Below are positions 47,370-62,100 of a stretch of DNA of 64,000 nucleotides, in pieces. Every line of letters begins with the position of its first letter. Position 1 is the stretch's first letter. A program made the translations under genes and the position numbers. The stretch comes from Escarpia spicata (lineage: Eukaryota; Annelida; Polychaeta; Sabellida; Siboglinidae): contig OZ023214.1 in the NCBI GenBank assembly GCA_963995525.1, forward strand, positions 41,763,683 to 41,827,682, read 5' to 3'. The notes beneath the pieces were generated by a model. The model made no database searches, was not told where the DNA came from, and worked only from the letters and a program-made list of their open reading frames with translations.

Positions 47370-47870
47370 TTGTGCTGCATCCTAGAGCTTGATCTTCTCA
47401 GCCACATGCTAGCGTCTCTTTCTATCAGCCCATCCAATGCCTCTGTATACAGTCTGATGCCAAGCAGTGTGATTTTCGGCCTCTGCATCCCAGTCTTCAG
47501 ACCTGATGTTGCAGGCCTTCTGGTCGCGTTTACAGACGTCCTTGAATCTGAGTGCTGGATATCCCACTGGCCTCGCTCAGTGGCGAGTTGTCCATAGAGG
47601 ATGACTTTCGGCAAGCGGCCATCGTCAATAGCAGGCCCAGCCAGCGGAGACGTCTCTGGTTCAGCAGTTAGTACATGTTGGGGATCCTAGCACGGTCCAG
47701 GACATGGTCCTGCCAGATGATAATGAAGATGCGCTTGAGGTACCACATGTGCAAGGTGTTGAAGCGGCACTCCTGGCGCATGTAGGCAGTCCACGATTCG
47801 CTGCCATAGAGGAGGGTGCTCAGCACACAGGCCAGGTAGACTCTCATATTGGTGTTCTCAGTGAGCATCT
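47370..47870 (-). mobile_element. LINE (RTE-like) ORF2 C-terminal fragment between PRMT5 and RNMT
   Basis: The minus strand reads MRVYLACVLSTLLYGSESWT, TLHMWYLKRIFIIIWQDHVL and, in another frame, PKVILYGQLATERGQWDIQH. This is the LLYGSExWT ... LRRILxIxWQDxV ... LYGxL sequence typical of RT thumb and C-terminal regions. Stop and frameshift near 47620-47665. Confidence 0.8.
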
Positions 47871-47962
47871 TGTTTTTCCAATTAAATTAATGATCAATGC
47901 CAAATCTTTTTAGCAGAAATGGTTCACCTCCAGCTAGAATGCATTATACACTGTACCTTATT

Positions 47963-48285
47963 AAAGTAAAGGTCAAGTTGTTATATAGTGCAATATCCAG
48001 TCCTCAGGACTGTTCAAAGCACTTTACACTTTACTCCCTGGCAGATCTCTTCAATCGAACATCACAACTTCTCTGTGAAGCATTCAGCCACGTTGCAATG
48101 CGCAGACTATTCATACACACATATCCACCACTGTCTATAGTCAGGTACTCATTCATACAGCTGACTGAACTGAAGCAACGTAGAGAACAAACTTGCCCAA
48201 GATTCGACACCGCAGCACAGGATTCGAACCCGGGTTCTCTCGGTCGAGTCCGGAGCTCTAGTCACTGCGCTACTGCCCTTATTAG
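47963..48285 (-). mobile_element. tRNA-derived SINE, near full length
   Basis: Minus-strand head gtagcgcagtgactagagct with B box gggttcgaatcctgtgctgc, then the shared body. The tail gtcctgaggactggatattg and cactatataacaact lies at the left end. The best-preserved tRNA-like head in the window. Confidence 0.85.
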
Positions 48286-48589
48286 AGTGGCTACTGGTTG
48301 GAACAAAATGACTTGACGATTGATTGCTGAGGAAGTCTGTCCCCGTGTCCTTGCATGCGGCTCTCTTTCTTATTTTTGTTGTAGATTTATAATGTGTCAC
48401 ACTGAAACCTTTTATTTATGACGAGGCATCCTGTTTGTACAAAATCATCCTGATCAACCCTAACTGTTCAACAACAAATTATGCCTACACATTCAAAGAT
48501 TCATCTTTTGCATTAAATGATATAACTTTGAAAAAATGCCGGCCTGTAAGACCGGCAATTTTTTTAAAGAAAATAATGGAGCACTTGTT

Positions 48590-48800
48590 TAGTATCCAGG
48601 CTAACTTTGATTTTGTCATTATAGCTACACGTTTGCTAAATTTGATACCTCAGTAGTTTAGTTATATCATTCAACATCATCCCAGGCTTATTTATATTAG
48701 CAATATATTACGTCTTAGCATACTTTTGAGGCCCAAAGAGTGACCCGGTTTGCATCAGTCTGTGTCGCTGTGCATGCACGTTATAACCCATGCAGGCATT
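48590..48800. mobile_element. Degraded copy of MITE family 1
   Basis: tttgatacctcagtagttta, catcatcccaggcttattta and gtgacccggtttgcatcagt align with half of the element at 45828-46246. The opposite arm is lost. Confidence 0.6.
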
Positions 48801-49688
48801 CGTGTTGTGGTGTTTGTTGTAATTTGCAACATTAACATTTTTCTGTCAACAATAAACTGTTGCCTATGTTGTCATTTTATATTCGTTTGTTCATTATTCC
48901 GAATATCGTAAATTAATATACAGGACATACTTGGCCTGAACTAGTATATTAATAATTGCCACGCGTTATAGCTACAAATGTACATTACTCGTGTAACTAT
49001 GTTAATATTTGGACCACGAACTTTTGAAAGTTGGTCCGACTGACCACCAACTTTTCTGCCAAGGTGTAGAACAATGGACTTCACACATTTTTTTATTATA
49101 AAACAATTTATATCAGCTGAATTATACTGAGTAACAATAATTGTTGCTAATACATGCCAGATTGCGGCAGCACAAATATTATTCAATTTCACATCCTCCA
49201 TGTTTGTGGGGAGATCAAATTAATGGTTCTCACAAATTATTGTTCAGATTAATGTAATATAAAAGGGAGACATAACAGGTAATGTTTTGTATTTTATAGT
49301 AAAATCCATTTTTTCCAGTTACGTTTTGGCTGATTTCAGCTGTCTTTGTGAGAGAGACTACCACTAAATGGCGATGCTGTAGTCATTCTACATAGTGCAG
49401 TCACTGGCGTGGTGCATCCTGTGATAGTCAGGCTAACAACGATAGCTGAAAGTTGCCGAAACATAATTGAAAAAAGGAACATTTGTCTTTGAAATATGAA
49501 AAAGGTAACTTATTTGAACCAATCAGTCTAACGAATCTGTGCACACATAAAACAATGCAACGTTGCGACAAATTCACTTCACTCCACGCATACTGTCAAG
49601 GTGGGTGATATAGCATCTATGTATAGCATTAGGCTTGGATTGACAGCACAATAGAACCTTGCTTTTCAATCGTCTCGGTAATACAGCC

Positions 49689-49845
49689 ACCTCACAATTA
49701 AGGTCACCCTGGAACCGTTCCAAATTACTTTAACATACAGTTAGGTATAGGATATTAGTCCCGCTGATACTATCACCTCGCTATTCAGGTCATTTTTGTC
49801 CAGTCCGAAAGGTGACCTTAATAGTGAGGGTCCGCTGTATTTGGC
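49689..49845. mobile_element. MITE family 3 (~155 bp, terminal inverted repeats)
   Basis: Left atacagccacctcacaatta and aggtcacc are mirrored at the right by ggtgaccttaatagtgaggg and tccgctgtat. No ORF. Confidence 0.55.
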
Positions 49846-50110
49846 TTTATGCACTCTCACAGAAGTAAAAGTTGTTTTCTATCGCACCAGGGTGGGTATA
49901 CTTAGGGTACATGGGAGTTAGAAAATGTCACTAAAGTAAAAAGTTTTCTATACACAGCGATTGATTTTGGAGCTTTGACTGAAACGGTTCTTCTCACACC
50001 AAGACTGATTCAAGATGGCTGATGGCACTTTTCATCGGAGTGTGTTTCACTGTGTCGCTTATACACATTGACCAGTGTCGGATAGTGGTGGTGAGTCTAT
50101 GTCTGTCCAT

Positions 50111-53100
50111 TCATAGTCCGATGGTATATGCACGCCCATTGGGGTTGTGGATTGGTTTCACCTCTGGTTCGCTAATGCACCACTCGTACCAAACTTTCTT
50201 GCCATCGTTAATCCGCCAGAACTGGACGGCCACATGACTCCCTGACCGCACAAACACAGGCTCCTGGAACGTGAATGAATAACAAACTCAACATGAATTC
50301 ATCAGTTCTTACAGCGAGCGTCCGCTATGGTGAAAATTAAATTTGAGGAGTAAATAAGAAGCTAGAAACTTATAAATATTTTACCCGACATCGTCAGAAA
50401 TTGTTAGTATACAGTCATACTTTACTTTTTTAATTTAAATAAAAACCAGTTTCTTCCGGTTTTATGCATGTAATGTGCATAAATATTCACACTACATACA
50501 AATTTAAATTTCATACTGTACTGTGAACAAAAAACTGCACATTGACCAACAATAGTAGTAATCCAACTGTAGAATGTTGTACAGGCAGTTAAGGTAATAT
50601 TAATACAACCGAGAAAAAATGGCTATAACATTTTATTTATGACATGCTTATTCATTGGTTTTATTTATGGAAACAGTACTTGATTAGAGTAATAACTGGA
50701 AGTACTGGAATAGCCAGTTTTCATTTGGCCACAAGTATAATATATAATAAGAGATTATCTCGGAAAGCCAATGTCTGATATCAGATTAAATTACTTTTGT
50801 TTGGGTGAGGGGGGTTTCGTCTGGCATTGGACATCGATATTTTAAGCTTCAGATCGATACTGTTAATATATTGATGTCATCTTATCAATGTTTACAAACT
50901 TTATTTGGGGGGCTGAGGCCAGACGAAAGTAATTTTGTCTGATATCGGACATTGACATTCTGAGATGATCCCTGAATGCACAGCACATTTTTAACAAAAA
51001 CCAACCTTGATTGGAAAGTACATGGGGAACCATGAGAACATGCCCGGTGAATGTGTCTCTGGGACAATGCCTGCAACAAACACAACTGGCCATATGTATT
51101 TTCACACCCTACACTTTTAGACATCAAAGGAATCTGACAAATTAATAATTTTTTGAGGATCAAATATCTACTGTCACCCCTGTAAATATTTTCTTTGTTC
51201 ATACGTAATTATACAGCAATTATTCCTATCTCTGACATGCATGAGAGCAAAGAGTCTCTCCTAGATAGCAATGCCTGGAGCCAGTTTTACGAAGCGTTGC
51301 ACTGTACAAAAGAACTAACGTTTTTTGCGAACAAATAATAAACCTAATAAATTATGCAATGAACATTGCTGAACACTTTCTTTTGAACACTTACTCAGTT
51401 AAAATGTACTTACTCAGTGTGACATCAGCGTACAAAACACATTCAAAGTATCCGGCAAATCCGTGCAGAAGTACACTTTCCTGGACGTTGAAGCGTAGCA
51501 CTTTATAACGGTTGTTGTCTGGTGTTGAGTCTACAAACACAACATGTCCTGCCGTTAGCATAAAACAAAGAATTCAAAACACAAAATTTGGTGATAGAAT
51601 CAAGTTGATGCTTTGCTCCGACTTTATATATAAAGACTAATAAGATTAAGTTCTTATACAGCCTGGTATCCAGCCCTTAGGAACACTCAAAGTGCTTTAC
51701 ATGTCACTCTGGCAAACCCCAACTTCTCCTGGAAGCATTCAGCCATGTTACAATTACTGTACAAAATGTATTCCTTCACATACATCAACCATTATTTTCT
51801 TCTTCCCCTTAATCCGTTGTAGAATCGGGGGGGGGGGGGGTAACATTACAAAATCCCACTCGAGTTAAACCAGATTATCTATTTACTACGAGTGACATAT
51901 TCGTGTGCAAATTAGTATATTTTTCTTTTAAAAGCCAATGCTAATACAGGTTTGTGAATAATTTTGGACTTTCATTCATAAAACAAGACATACTGTATAT
52001 AAAGAACAGCAAGAAAACTAAACAATGTCAGACTCGCTGAGCTATGCTGATTGAATCCAGCTAACACACTCCCACGGGAAGTCCATGACCGACCTTTGAT
52101 CCTATTAGGATGATGGAAGTAAAAGAGAGGCTTGGCTGTGTCGAGTACATTCATGTTGTGTAGTTTGACGACGTATGGCATCTCAAATGGCGCCTGAAAT
52201 ATACCAGGTAGAAATGGTTTATTTAGAGTTAAGCACAGACTCATGGATACAGACTGGAACTTATATCAGAATAAGGATGCCAAAACAAAACCAGTGAAAT
52301 ATCTAAAGAGATCACATTAGATTAGACATCAAACATTCAGTTCAATAAAAATAATGTAATCGATATTCATTGGTTGATTTATTGGATGCCAAAAGATACA
52401 ATACAGCAGTCGGTTGTAAACCTGCTTATTTTACTTCATCGCCAAATTATGTATTTTCAAATACGGAGATGAATGATCAGATCATAGCAGTAAATCATTG
52501 TGCATAGATATTGTCGAAAAGTTATAAAATACTAATAAATGTCGATGTCACACTATTCAGCCATAACTCGGTTATCATCCTTGATGATGTCATAATTGTG
52601 ATACGTACATCAGCAGGTTTACTTTGATCTTTACAGTTTCTTGTCTCCGTCCACAACTTGGGTGATGAAAGTGGAGCGAGAAACGATGTGTAGTTCATGG
52701 GAATACTGATACCATCATCTGCAAATATTGCACATAAAATATAAGTTAGATACGCAGACAAAATACCTACATATTTGGATAACAAATTTGTAAAGTTGTA
52801 TCTACGAAGTGAGGTACAATAATTTCTGGCATTTCTGGAAGTAGTATTTGTTTAAATAATTTGGGATAGATGTCAATTTGATACTTCAGAGACACGCACA
52901 TATACACTGTAAACACATGGATGAACAGATTAATTTTTATCACATAGTAATGTTACAAGCTGAAACAACTAACATCAGGAAAAAGATCATGAAGATTAAG
53001 ACACAGAACATTGCTAACATGGGAGTCACCTTTTGTCATTAAAACTAATAATCATGCACATGTAATTAATACCATATGTTAGTCTATTTAAAAATGTGTT

Positions 53101-56100
53101 AAAACAATTTTTTAAATAATATTGAGAAAATAAAAATATAATAGGTAGTCTGTAAACACTGTGTGAAAGGAGCATAAGAGAACTGCTTCAAACTACAAAT
53201 GACTGCGTGGTTTGGAGGGCCACGATCGCCAATGCCTGTGACAGACATGGCATGCAGAAGAATTAAGAAAATTAGTTACCTTTGAGAAAGCGATCTGCAC
53301 CGTCAAGGCATTCTGGGGAGAGTTCGTTGTCTCCGAACGAACCAAGCAGCTCACTCACAATAATGTCTGCTTTCTCTGGGGGGTCCCACGTCCTCATGTC
53401 ACATGACACAACTGTCACAAGGTCCCCCCACACTTCGTATTTGAGGTTCTCCAGTCTACGGACATAAAGCAAGCATGCACATGAGGTAAGAGTACTTAAA
53501 TGGAAAACAATAACTATTGTCAAAGTAGAGTTAAGTACCTATAGAGTATGGTATCCAGTGTTTGGGACTGCTCAAAGTGCTTCATACTTTACTCCTTGGC
53601 AGACCTGTTCAATCAAACACTATATTGACAAAAAGAAAGCACTCAGCCATGCTGCAATTACTGAACAGACCATTCTTCAAAATGGCTGCAAAAGGATTGA
53701 ATCCGGATTCTCTTCCAATGTTTGCACTTTTACACTACCGTGCCTCCACTGTATAACTTAGATAATAATTAGATGTACAAGCAAACAAATAGTATACAGT
53801 TGAAACTAGTTAATCTAGCCACTAGTCCCCAGTGTAGGTGTCTGGATTAATTGTACATTTTATTGCTGTACCGATTTATTCAACCTATAAAAATTAAACA
53901 ATTTGACCACAAGGATACTTCTCAAATATATTCTAATGTACAAAATGTAGAATCTTGAGAGAGTCAACTGTATTTTCTGCCTCTCAGCACAATGTAAAGC
54001 TGGCAGACTTGGGCAGATAAGCCAAGGTGTAAGTACGCACGTAACAACAGCATTTGGATTCTTTTCGACAGCAAACACTCGAATCTTGATGTCGGCCTTC
54101 CTGGCTGCGTTCATGGAGGCTGTCACCAGGGGGCCTCTACCAGCACCGAGCACCATCACAACACTGCAAACATCACGGACTGGTCAGTCTGAGCTAACAA
54201 CATGTTGCTGACACCAGACGTTTGTACAACATAACGAGGTAAATGCATATTTAGTTATGAACCTATATAAATCCATGTACAAACAGGAGATCAGAAAGGT
54301 TTGCTACTCGACCTAACATCTAGATGTAAAATTAGTGGAATTATTTGTTTCTTGTATCTGTCTGAAGAAATTGTTGGTGGCATCTTTGCAATAATAAAAA
54401 ATATCAAGAAAATACTAACATCACTACCTACCTTAAAATATTCACCCCGAGAACACAACAGAAGACAGAAAACATAACAAGAGTATGTCCTACCTATCTA
54501 CATATGCATACTAAAACACACAATTATTCTGAACGGCCTTAGCTGCAGCATTTTAGTAGGAATTGTAGACCTCTGAATTATGCGAGAATGTCAACAACTC
54601 CAGGTATTCTGTCAAAGTAACTAGTGTGAAATAATTTAGCATACACAATGTGTCATATTATTGTTTTCACAAGATGAAAGTGCGATATAGCTGCAATATT
54701 GTTCGTTACACTATGCCATGCGAATTTGATTTCCAACCCAAAATTATAATGGCGAATGGGAGTGAGCATGTTGTCAAAATACTTCAGTATGAATATCTCA
54801 AAGATACGAGAACATGTAATAAGCCATCCAAGAAACAGGAGTTTTAAATCAATGTCACTAGTATAAGCTATGAATAGCACACAACTGGTCATATTCTAGA
54901 TAGAAGCAAAATAAAGTCTCTTTCCCCACTTTACATACACGACTTTAGAGTTGTTCTCCTGGACGCGGTCTTGAAGTGCAAGTAGAATGGCCTGAAACAA
55001 GAGCAATATTCATGTTAACAGGTGCGTTTTAACAATCAGCTACGAGTTAATTACGGCGCCATGTAGGGAGACATTTGCTTGGATACAGATGGTCTGTTTA
55101 AGACTATAGTGTACACACACACACACACGCACGCACGCACGCACGCACGCACATACATACACTCTGATGACCAGTGAAAGCAGCCGGTTTTACACCAGTT
55201 GGTCCAAAGGAAAGGAGTCACACACTCATATCTAGCGCTATATAAGGAGTCTGGAGGTGCAATAAGAAGTCGATGAGATCGATGATGCAAGAGAAACGAG
55301 GCGCAAATGGGGAAAATCTGTGGCGAAGAACGAAACTCGAAATACACGATGACTGCACTAAACTGATAGCCAGCAAGAAAGCCGAATACTACCGCGGACA
55401 ATTACATCAAAAACATGTTTCACATTCTGAAATCACTTGATGTCCACCAAATACAACTTCCTGGAAGGCTGTGATGCCTTCTCATGTTTCTTCCAAAACA
55501 AAATCGAGAATCTACTGTCTAAGTTACACTGCCACACTGCCTTAGACCCAGCTATGGACGAGACACCGTGTTTTACCGACTCAATCCAAGTGTTCGAATC
55601 TACTACAACAGCCAAAATCACAACTATTCTTGGCACTACCGATAAGACATGCTCACTTGATCCTCTTCCGACTAAGCAACTAAATGACAACATGGAAAGT
55701 ATCGTACCTATCATCACATGTATTACAAACACCTCAATCGAAAATGCAGTTATGCCTGTGCTGCTCAACCCTGCAGCCGGCCAGAGCCAATTCATCTGTA
55801 GGTATGTGTAGTTTGTATTACATAGATTTTATATTTAAAGTAGCTTTTACACTATTTGTAGAGAACGTGTGTTTACTTAGCAGTTTTATCAAACTGTATT
55901 TGTTTTGCATATTTTAAAGCGCCGCCACGAACAATTTAAAATTGGATCTGGCGCTATATTAAATAAAGTATATTACTATTATTAACTTATGAAAAACCCG
56001 ACGCCCAAGATAATGCCCACTGGGTTGTAACGGGTACCTAGAGCATTGCTTTCTTGTCGGAAAATGATCCAGTGAAAGCTGACTGGCACTTTGGCATGCA

Positions 56101-59100
56101 AGTTAGACCACAGCAACTATCAGAACAATTCTTATCCACCATGTTGCTGCATGTCTGTACACGTCATACCGTTTCCAAGCACATAATAATAATAAAATTA
56201 CTTATTTTGTGCCAATATCCAAAAAAATTGAGCTTGGAGGTGCATCAAAATCAAAGGATTAGGCAATCTCGTAATTGTGTTCAATGTGGAAGTCGTCAAG
56301 AGATGGATCGTAATGCTAAGAAGCTTAGGAGGATAGGCAATATTAAAAAGATAGGTGTTTAGATGACGGCGAAATGAACTATATTTCCTGCTAATTTAAT
56401 GCTAACGGGACGTTACTTCCACAGTGTTGGCGCAAGCTCGAGTTCCAGCAATCGTCTTATCTCTGGGAACAAAACATGCACAATGACGACCACAAAGTTT
56501 ACCTTCTGGTACTGCGAGTACTTGAATGGATCCTTCTCAAACACCTCGTAAGTTTGTGACTCAAGATTATCCATGAGTGGCTGAAACAAACATAAAAAAT
56601 AATTATGCTAATTAGCTATTAACGTAATATGGAAGTCTACAAATCATTGACTGCATGATACAGCTGCCTGGTCTGCATTGGTGTTATTTTGATGTATATA
56701 CTAGACCAGTCTGATGAAATTACGTAAACAAACACTAATCCACATTTTAATTATTATTAAGATGCTTGCATAAAATAGCTGTGTTAAAACCTTCAGCCAC
56801 AGTAAAAAATGGTGCTGTTTTATAATCACGGCCAAATAATGGTTCTACGTCTCACCTGAAGAGGGCACTGGAGGTAGTCTTCGTAACCTTTGGCAAACTG
56901 CATCACTTTGTCTGGAGGGTCCTGATTCTACAACCATGTTACAATGATGATGAATGCAAGTTTCATGCAGTTGGCATAGCATCGTTGAACCCCAGTTGCG
57001 GCTATGGGTAAACTAGACATTACCCGAGTTCAACACCATGAAACTAGTTAGGAGCAGACCGAGATGGGCAGGACACATACAAAGAATGAGTAAGAAAACA
57101 GTGCCAATGACTGCTTGTAAAACAGTAGAGTGTTAGAAAACCGGAATTAATATGATGCTGTCAAGAGTTCTCAAAGGGGCAGGGACGAACAATCAAGAGT
57201 GGGAGAAATACGCCATCAAGAGAACAGAATAGACTAAGTGATGTTACCCTCACACACGAGGGTCCAAATGGGAAGAGGACTGAAATAACATCCTGAATAA
57301 CCCATCATCATTTCACACCGTTAATACCCAGTTGTCGTCACCATAGGTCCTAAAAATGTTGTACAACTTTTTTGTAGATTACAAATACATTTATTTCAGA
57401 TGAAACCCACAAACAATCAGTACATATGAATAGGTATAAAAAATACATAGCTTCTAAAAATAAATAACTGACGAATGTAAATAGATACAATAAAAAATAA
57501 ATAATGTAATAAGTTAAAAAAATTTATAAATAATTAAATAAATATGTAAAACATGATAGTCATTGTTTTACAATATACAGTTATTCAGCCCAGCCCACCC
57601 ATAACATATTAACAATATATGTACAACTATATGTATACTTTATCATGTGATTGTCAATGTTAAGAATATGTTTTCCAAAACCATAAACATTCTTGCACAA
57701 TATGGCATCAAATGCATCGATAGCATTACTAACAAACACGCAACTAGAAAAGAATCTTAATTTGTCATTGGAATCTGTCGAGGTGTGGCGGGAGGGTGTC
57801 ACTCACCTGCCACACGTGGTCCAGGTACTGCTGGTAGCTCCTCACCCCCTTGTCTCCATGGCGACTGTTTCCCACCACTATCATCTGGACATCGAGCTGA
57901 AGACAACATGGAAATAATTTACAATTATAACTATTTACCAAAATAAAACATCTTGTATAAATACAATTTATATACATATGTAAAATACGTTTGTTAATTT
58001 ACGTTAATACACATTTTAGACGGAATAGTTTAAGGAAGTCAAATATTACTAGGTTAACTTTTAATAAGAGTTACACAACTTTTTTAATGTGGGTTTTCTA
58101 CTGGTTTTAAAAAATAATGCTCCTTCAGAATATTTGATTTCATGTTCCGAGATATTTTTGAGTTATATGGTAATATGTATTGCATTAAATTAGAACAAAG
58201 TAGAATTTTTTATCAATGAAATACGCACTAATAACATAATATTCATGTTAAATTGGGTGAAAACTGTATATCTTAAATATAACATAAATATTGTAACACA
58301 AACTACTATGTAAAAAGAAGATTTTTCAGCAACTATTAACCCGACCAGCCAGGGCCTTTATAGTAACATTTTTAGTTTCCGTGCTAGGTAACTGACACGC
58401 GAATATTTGGTATCGTTGGATTGCTGACAGATTTTTCAAGATGGTGTATATTTATTCGAGGGCAGATTGATTGACAGCTAATGACTGCCTAGCCAACAAA
58501 ACATGTGATTAAGTCAGCGGCAACATTTTTGTGATTTTACAATGCCCCGTGTAATGAATTTATGTATCCATTCATAAAGTCTAGACCCCCCCCACTGACA
58601 TGATATCAATGGAAAGCTCTGTTATTGGCCAATCTGCCAAAAATGACATCAGCTGGCTAAGCTAATTCAACGAATCAGAACAAAGCCTCTCAAACACCCC
58701 AGCCCTCTGGAGCCGAAATAAACGACAAAATGGCAGACATCATTGTGGAGAATTGTTCACTTCGAATTATCTCAAGTTACCACGTCAATATTTTGATAAA
58801 ATGCCTGACAGTATTCATGAATAAGGTTATTATATTACCCGGGGTAGTTCAGATAGTCAGAATGACTTTGGATGTTTTTGAGGTGAAAATTCAACAACTT
58901 GGCAGCCCGATGTTTGTTCGGGCGAGCCGCGAGTGTGCGCCGGTAGCGAAAGCGGTAGTGATCGCCCATTTTTATATTTAAAAAATCTTTAAAATAAAAG
59001 TTCTCAACGGATTTAATTCATTTTTATGTTATTTGGTAGCTAACATGTAAGGCTACATTTATCTCGCTGGACGTAGGGCATAAATCCACTCAGTAATTAT

Positions 59101-62100
59101 CTGGTAGCAGGATAAAATGTTTATTTTTTTTATTTTGGATGAAGTTCAGATAATAATATCCCCATGATTATTTAATGTTTCATAGATTTAATAATTTATT
59201 ATAAAAAAAACATTCCTTTAGCAATAAAATGATACCTCATTCATATTTTTGTGATACGTATTAGCAGTTATGATTTTTACTGTAACAGTACGCTACAGAG
59301 GATTTTTGTTTGCCAGCCGCATGGTTAACTTCACAAATTTTACTCAATAAAAGAGGGCACAGTGACCAGCAAACACACTGACCTTGAACAAGCGCTTCAC
59401 AAGTTGCTGGTGGGCACGAGACAAGACGGGGTAGCCCTTCTTGTTGGTCAGGAAGATGCTGGTTGGCAGGATGGCGGCCTTGACCGGCTCCCCACACCAG
59501 CGGGCAATCACCTGACTGGACGGCAGATCCTCGGTCACCTCAAGGGCGATCGATATCTTCTTGTTACAATCACACATCAACCGCAGCGTGTTCCACCTGC
59601 ATGCGAATGAGAGCAAACATAAGGGGCATTAATCGGCTACACTAGACTGGCTGTGCATTGAAAGACAAGTTCATCCTTATTTGTTGATGTTACCTCTCAA
59701 GTGACTATTTGTGTTTTCAAATATTTCATTGACGCTGTGCAGTCTTTGTCGGCGACGACAGCATGACACAGTCAAAATATTCGGAAACAAAAACACAGTC
59801 AGTTTCTTGAGAGGTAATGTGAAGAAGTATTGAAATAAGCCAAGAAATCGGAAAGTCTTTATATAAAGATTTATCCTTATCTCACCAGTTCCCGCATCCT
59901 GCAAAACTTATTAAAAAAGCATTATCTTTATTATATATATATATATACAGTGTATATACATTATCCTCACTACATCTTTCCTTTAATTTCCAACATGCTA
60001 AAATGAGTGGCAGTCATACAGACGGAGGTCACATGCATAACAGGGATTGTGACATGGCATGACATCAGATTCTGGATCTGGCTATGATCCACCAGGATGG
60101 GGGATGTAAGTGAATCACACACCAGTGCCATGTGTCGTGTTTCGGCTGTCTGTTCTCCTCCTCTTCTTCAAACAAGTCTCCTAAACAGTCCTCAGGGGCT
60201 AGCATGGGAACACGCATCCAGAACTGAAACATAACGTCATTCTTCAATTCTTCTCTTCTTCTAATAACAATTGGTAAAGTCCAGAAAGACACAGGCAACA
60301 TAGGGTGAACGAAACTATTCAAGTTTTGACACGACAGCCAGTACCGGCACTGTACAACCAACCGGTCGGCACCTGGATTTCAACCCTGCTTCCTCCAATC
60401 AACAGTCCAGCACTCTGATCGCTCAACCATTGTGCCCCACTTCAAATTTGTCATGTGTCTTGTTTCCGACTTATTCCATAAAAAATCAAACCAACCTACA
60501 AGTCTACAATATGCTGACTTGTTTGTGGAAATTTATGCAACAATCTGACAATCAATTATTTAGTGTATCTGATTAAAACTCGGAAAAAACGACTGCCTAC
60601 TGTCGCTGTGTATCGCCCACCTGGTGGTTGTGTCCCTTGAGAACGTACGAGTTGAGAATACGACCGAGGTTGGCACAGTTTGGTCCCTTCAGAGGAATCA
60701 GAATGGCGGGAACGCTGAGATGACTCGCGAAGGCCAACTCCTGTTTGAAGGCCTACAACATAGCATAGATATGGTAGATATACAATTTCCCTCCGAGTTT
60801 TCCCCCACTGCCCTGTCAAATTTTTTCTCAGGAACGGCCAACCCTCAATGTACAAATTGGACTTGTGAGACGATCACCAGACTCTTGAATTCCCTGCACT
60901 GTAAAGACAGTATATATTTGGACACTCTAAAATTCTACAAAAATAATTTATCTATATGTTTCTGGCCATCTATTATTTTTATGTGTCTGAATATGTGCAG
61001 TCCATAATGACTGTTTTCAGACAGCAAAAATAACTTTTAAAAATGTGTGCGCTGTATGTTTTCAGACAAATGATAATTTAATTATCATTTAGGAATATGT
61101 AGTCATTATGGTATACGCCACGTTGCCAGCTAAAGACAATATGCCACGATGTTTTATAGACACATAATACAATACTATATGCTCCTAATCGCCCGATTTG
61201 GAGTCGTGGAACAACATCTTGCTTTCTCACTCAACTTACAAGTTCGTTGAAAAAATTTTCTTCAAACTAATAAAGATGTTTAATTAAATGTTCTGTTGTT
61301 AAACAGCTAACGATTGACATTGGGATGTCCTTTGACAATCAAAATTAAGTTTTTGTATTGTGTAATCATTCTGAATTGTATTCCCATTTTTGATGGGCTA
61401 AATGAATTGCAGAGGGAATTTTAAACTTATCGAAAGTCCACCTACCACGGTCGAGTTCTTCTGGATGATTTCATTAGTCGAGTCTAACTGCAGCCAGGGA
61501 GACATCTTGGCCACAATCAAACTGCTCCAATCTGTCGGACAAAGGACAGAAATACAGTTAAAATGAGAGATTTTTTTATAAAGTCTCTAGATACAATAAA
61601 TTTTGACCATATCCATTCTATTAAGTGTACAGTATGTTTAACAAATATTTTAGAAATTTTTTTTAAATGTTGCATTCCAATTAAGCGTACAGGGGTGTAC
61701 ACCCATCTTCTGGGGTTCCTGGGTATAGCCATCTCGGCAAGCATGACTGCAAACAATTTATGCATCCACACATAAGCAATAAGATAGCAGAACAGTGTAA
61801 AGTCTGATAATCTTTCGATATATATTGTTTTCAACACTGAGCTTCAAATTTAGTGTGACATTGGTAGAAATGAAATTATAATGATGGATTCAACAGTCAA
61901 GGTTGGCACTGAACATCTCTGCTGCTAAAAGGGGGGTGAATGCAAATTAGGGAATGTTTGCTTAACAGAACGAATGTGGCACATTTTATAAAAAAATTAT
62001 CAATTAGACAGATTATTGTCAACGATTTTGTTACCTTCGCTTGTGAGCAGCATGTCAGACCTTGTAAGAGCTGTCCGTCTGTTCTTGGCCGGGCCATTAT

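Noticed and set aside
48215..48285. True tRNA gene on the minus strand
   Set aside because: A and B boxes are present, but the sequence continues into the body and tail shared with other SINE copies and the cloverleaf is not evident.
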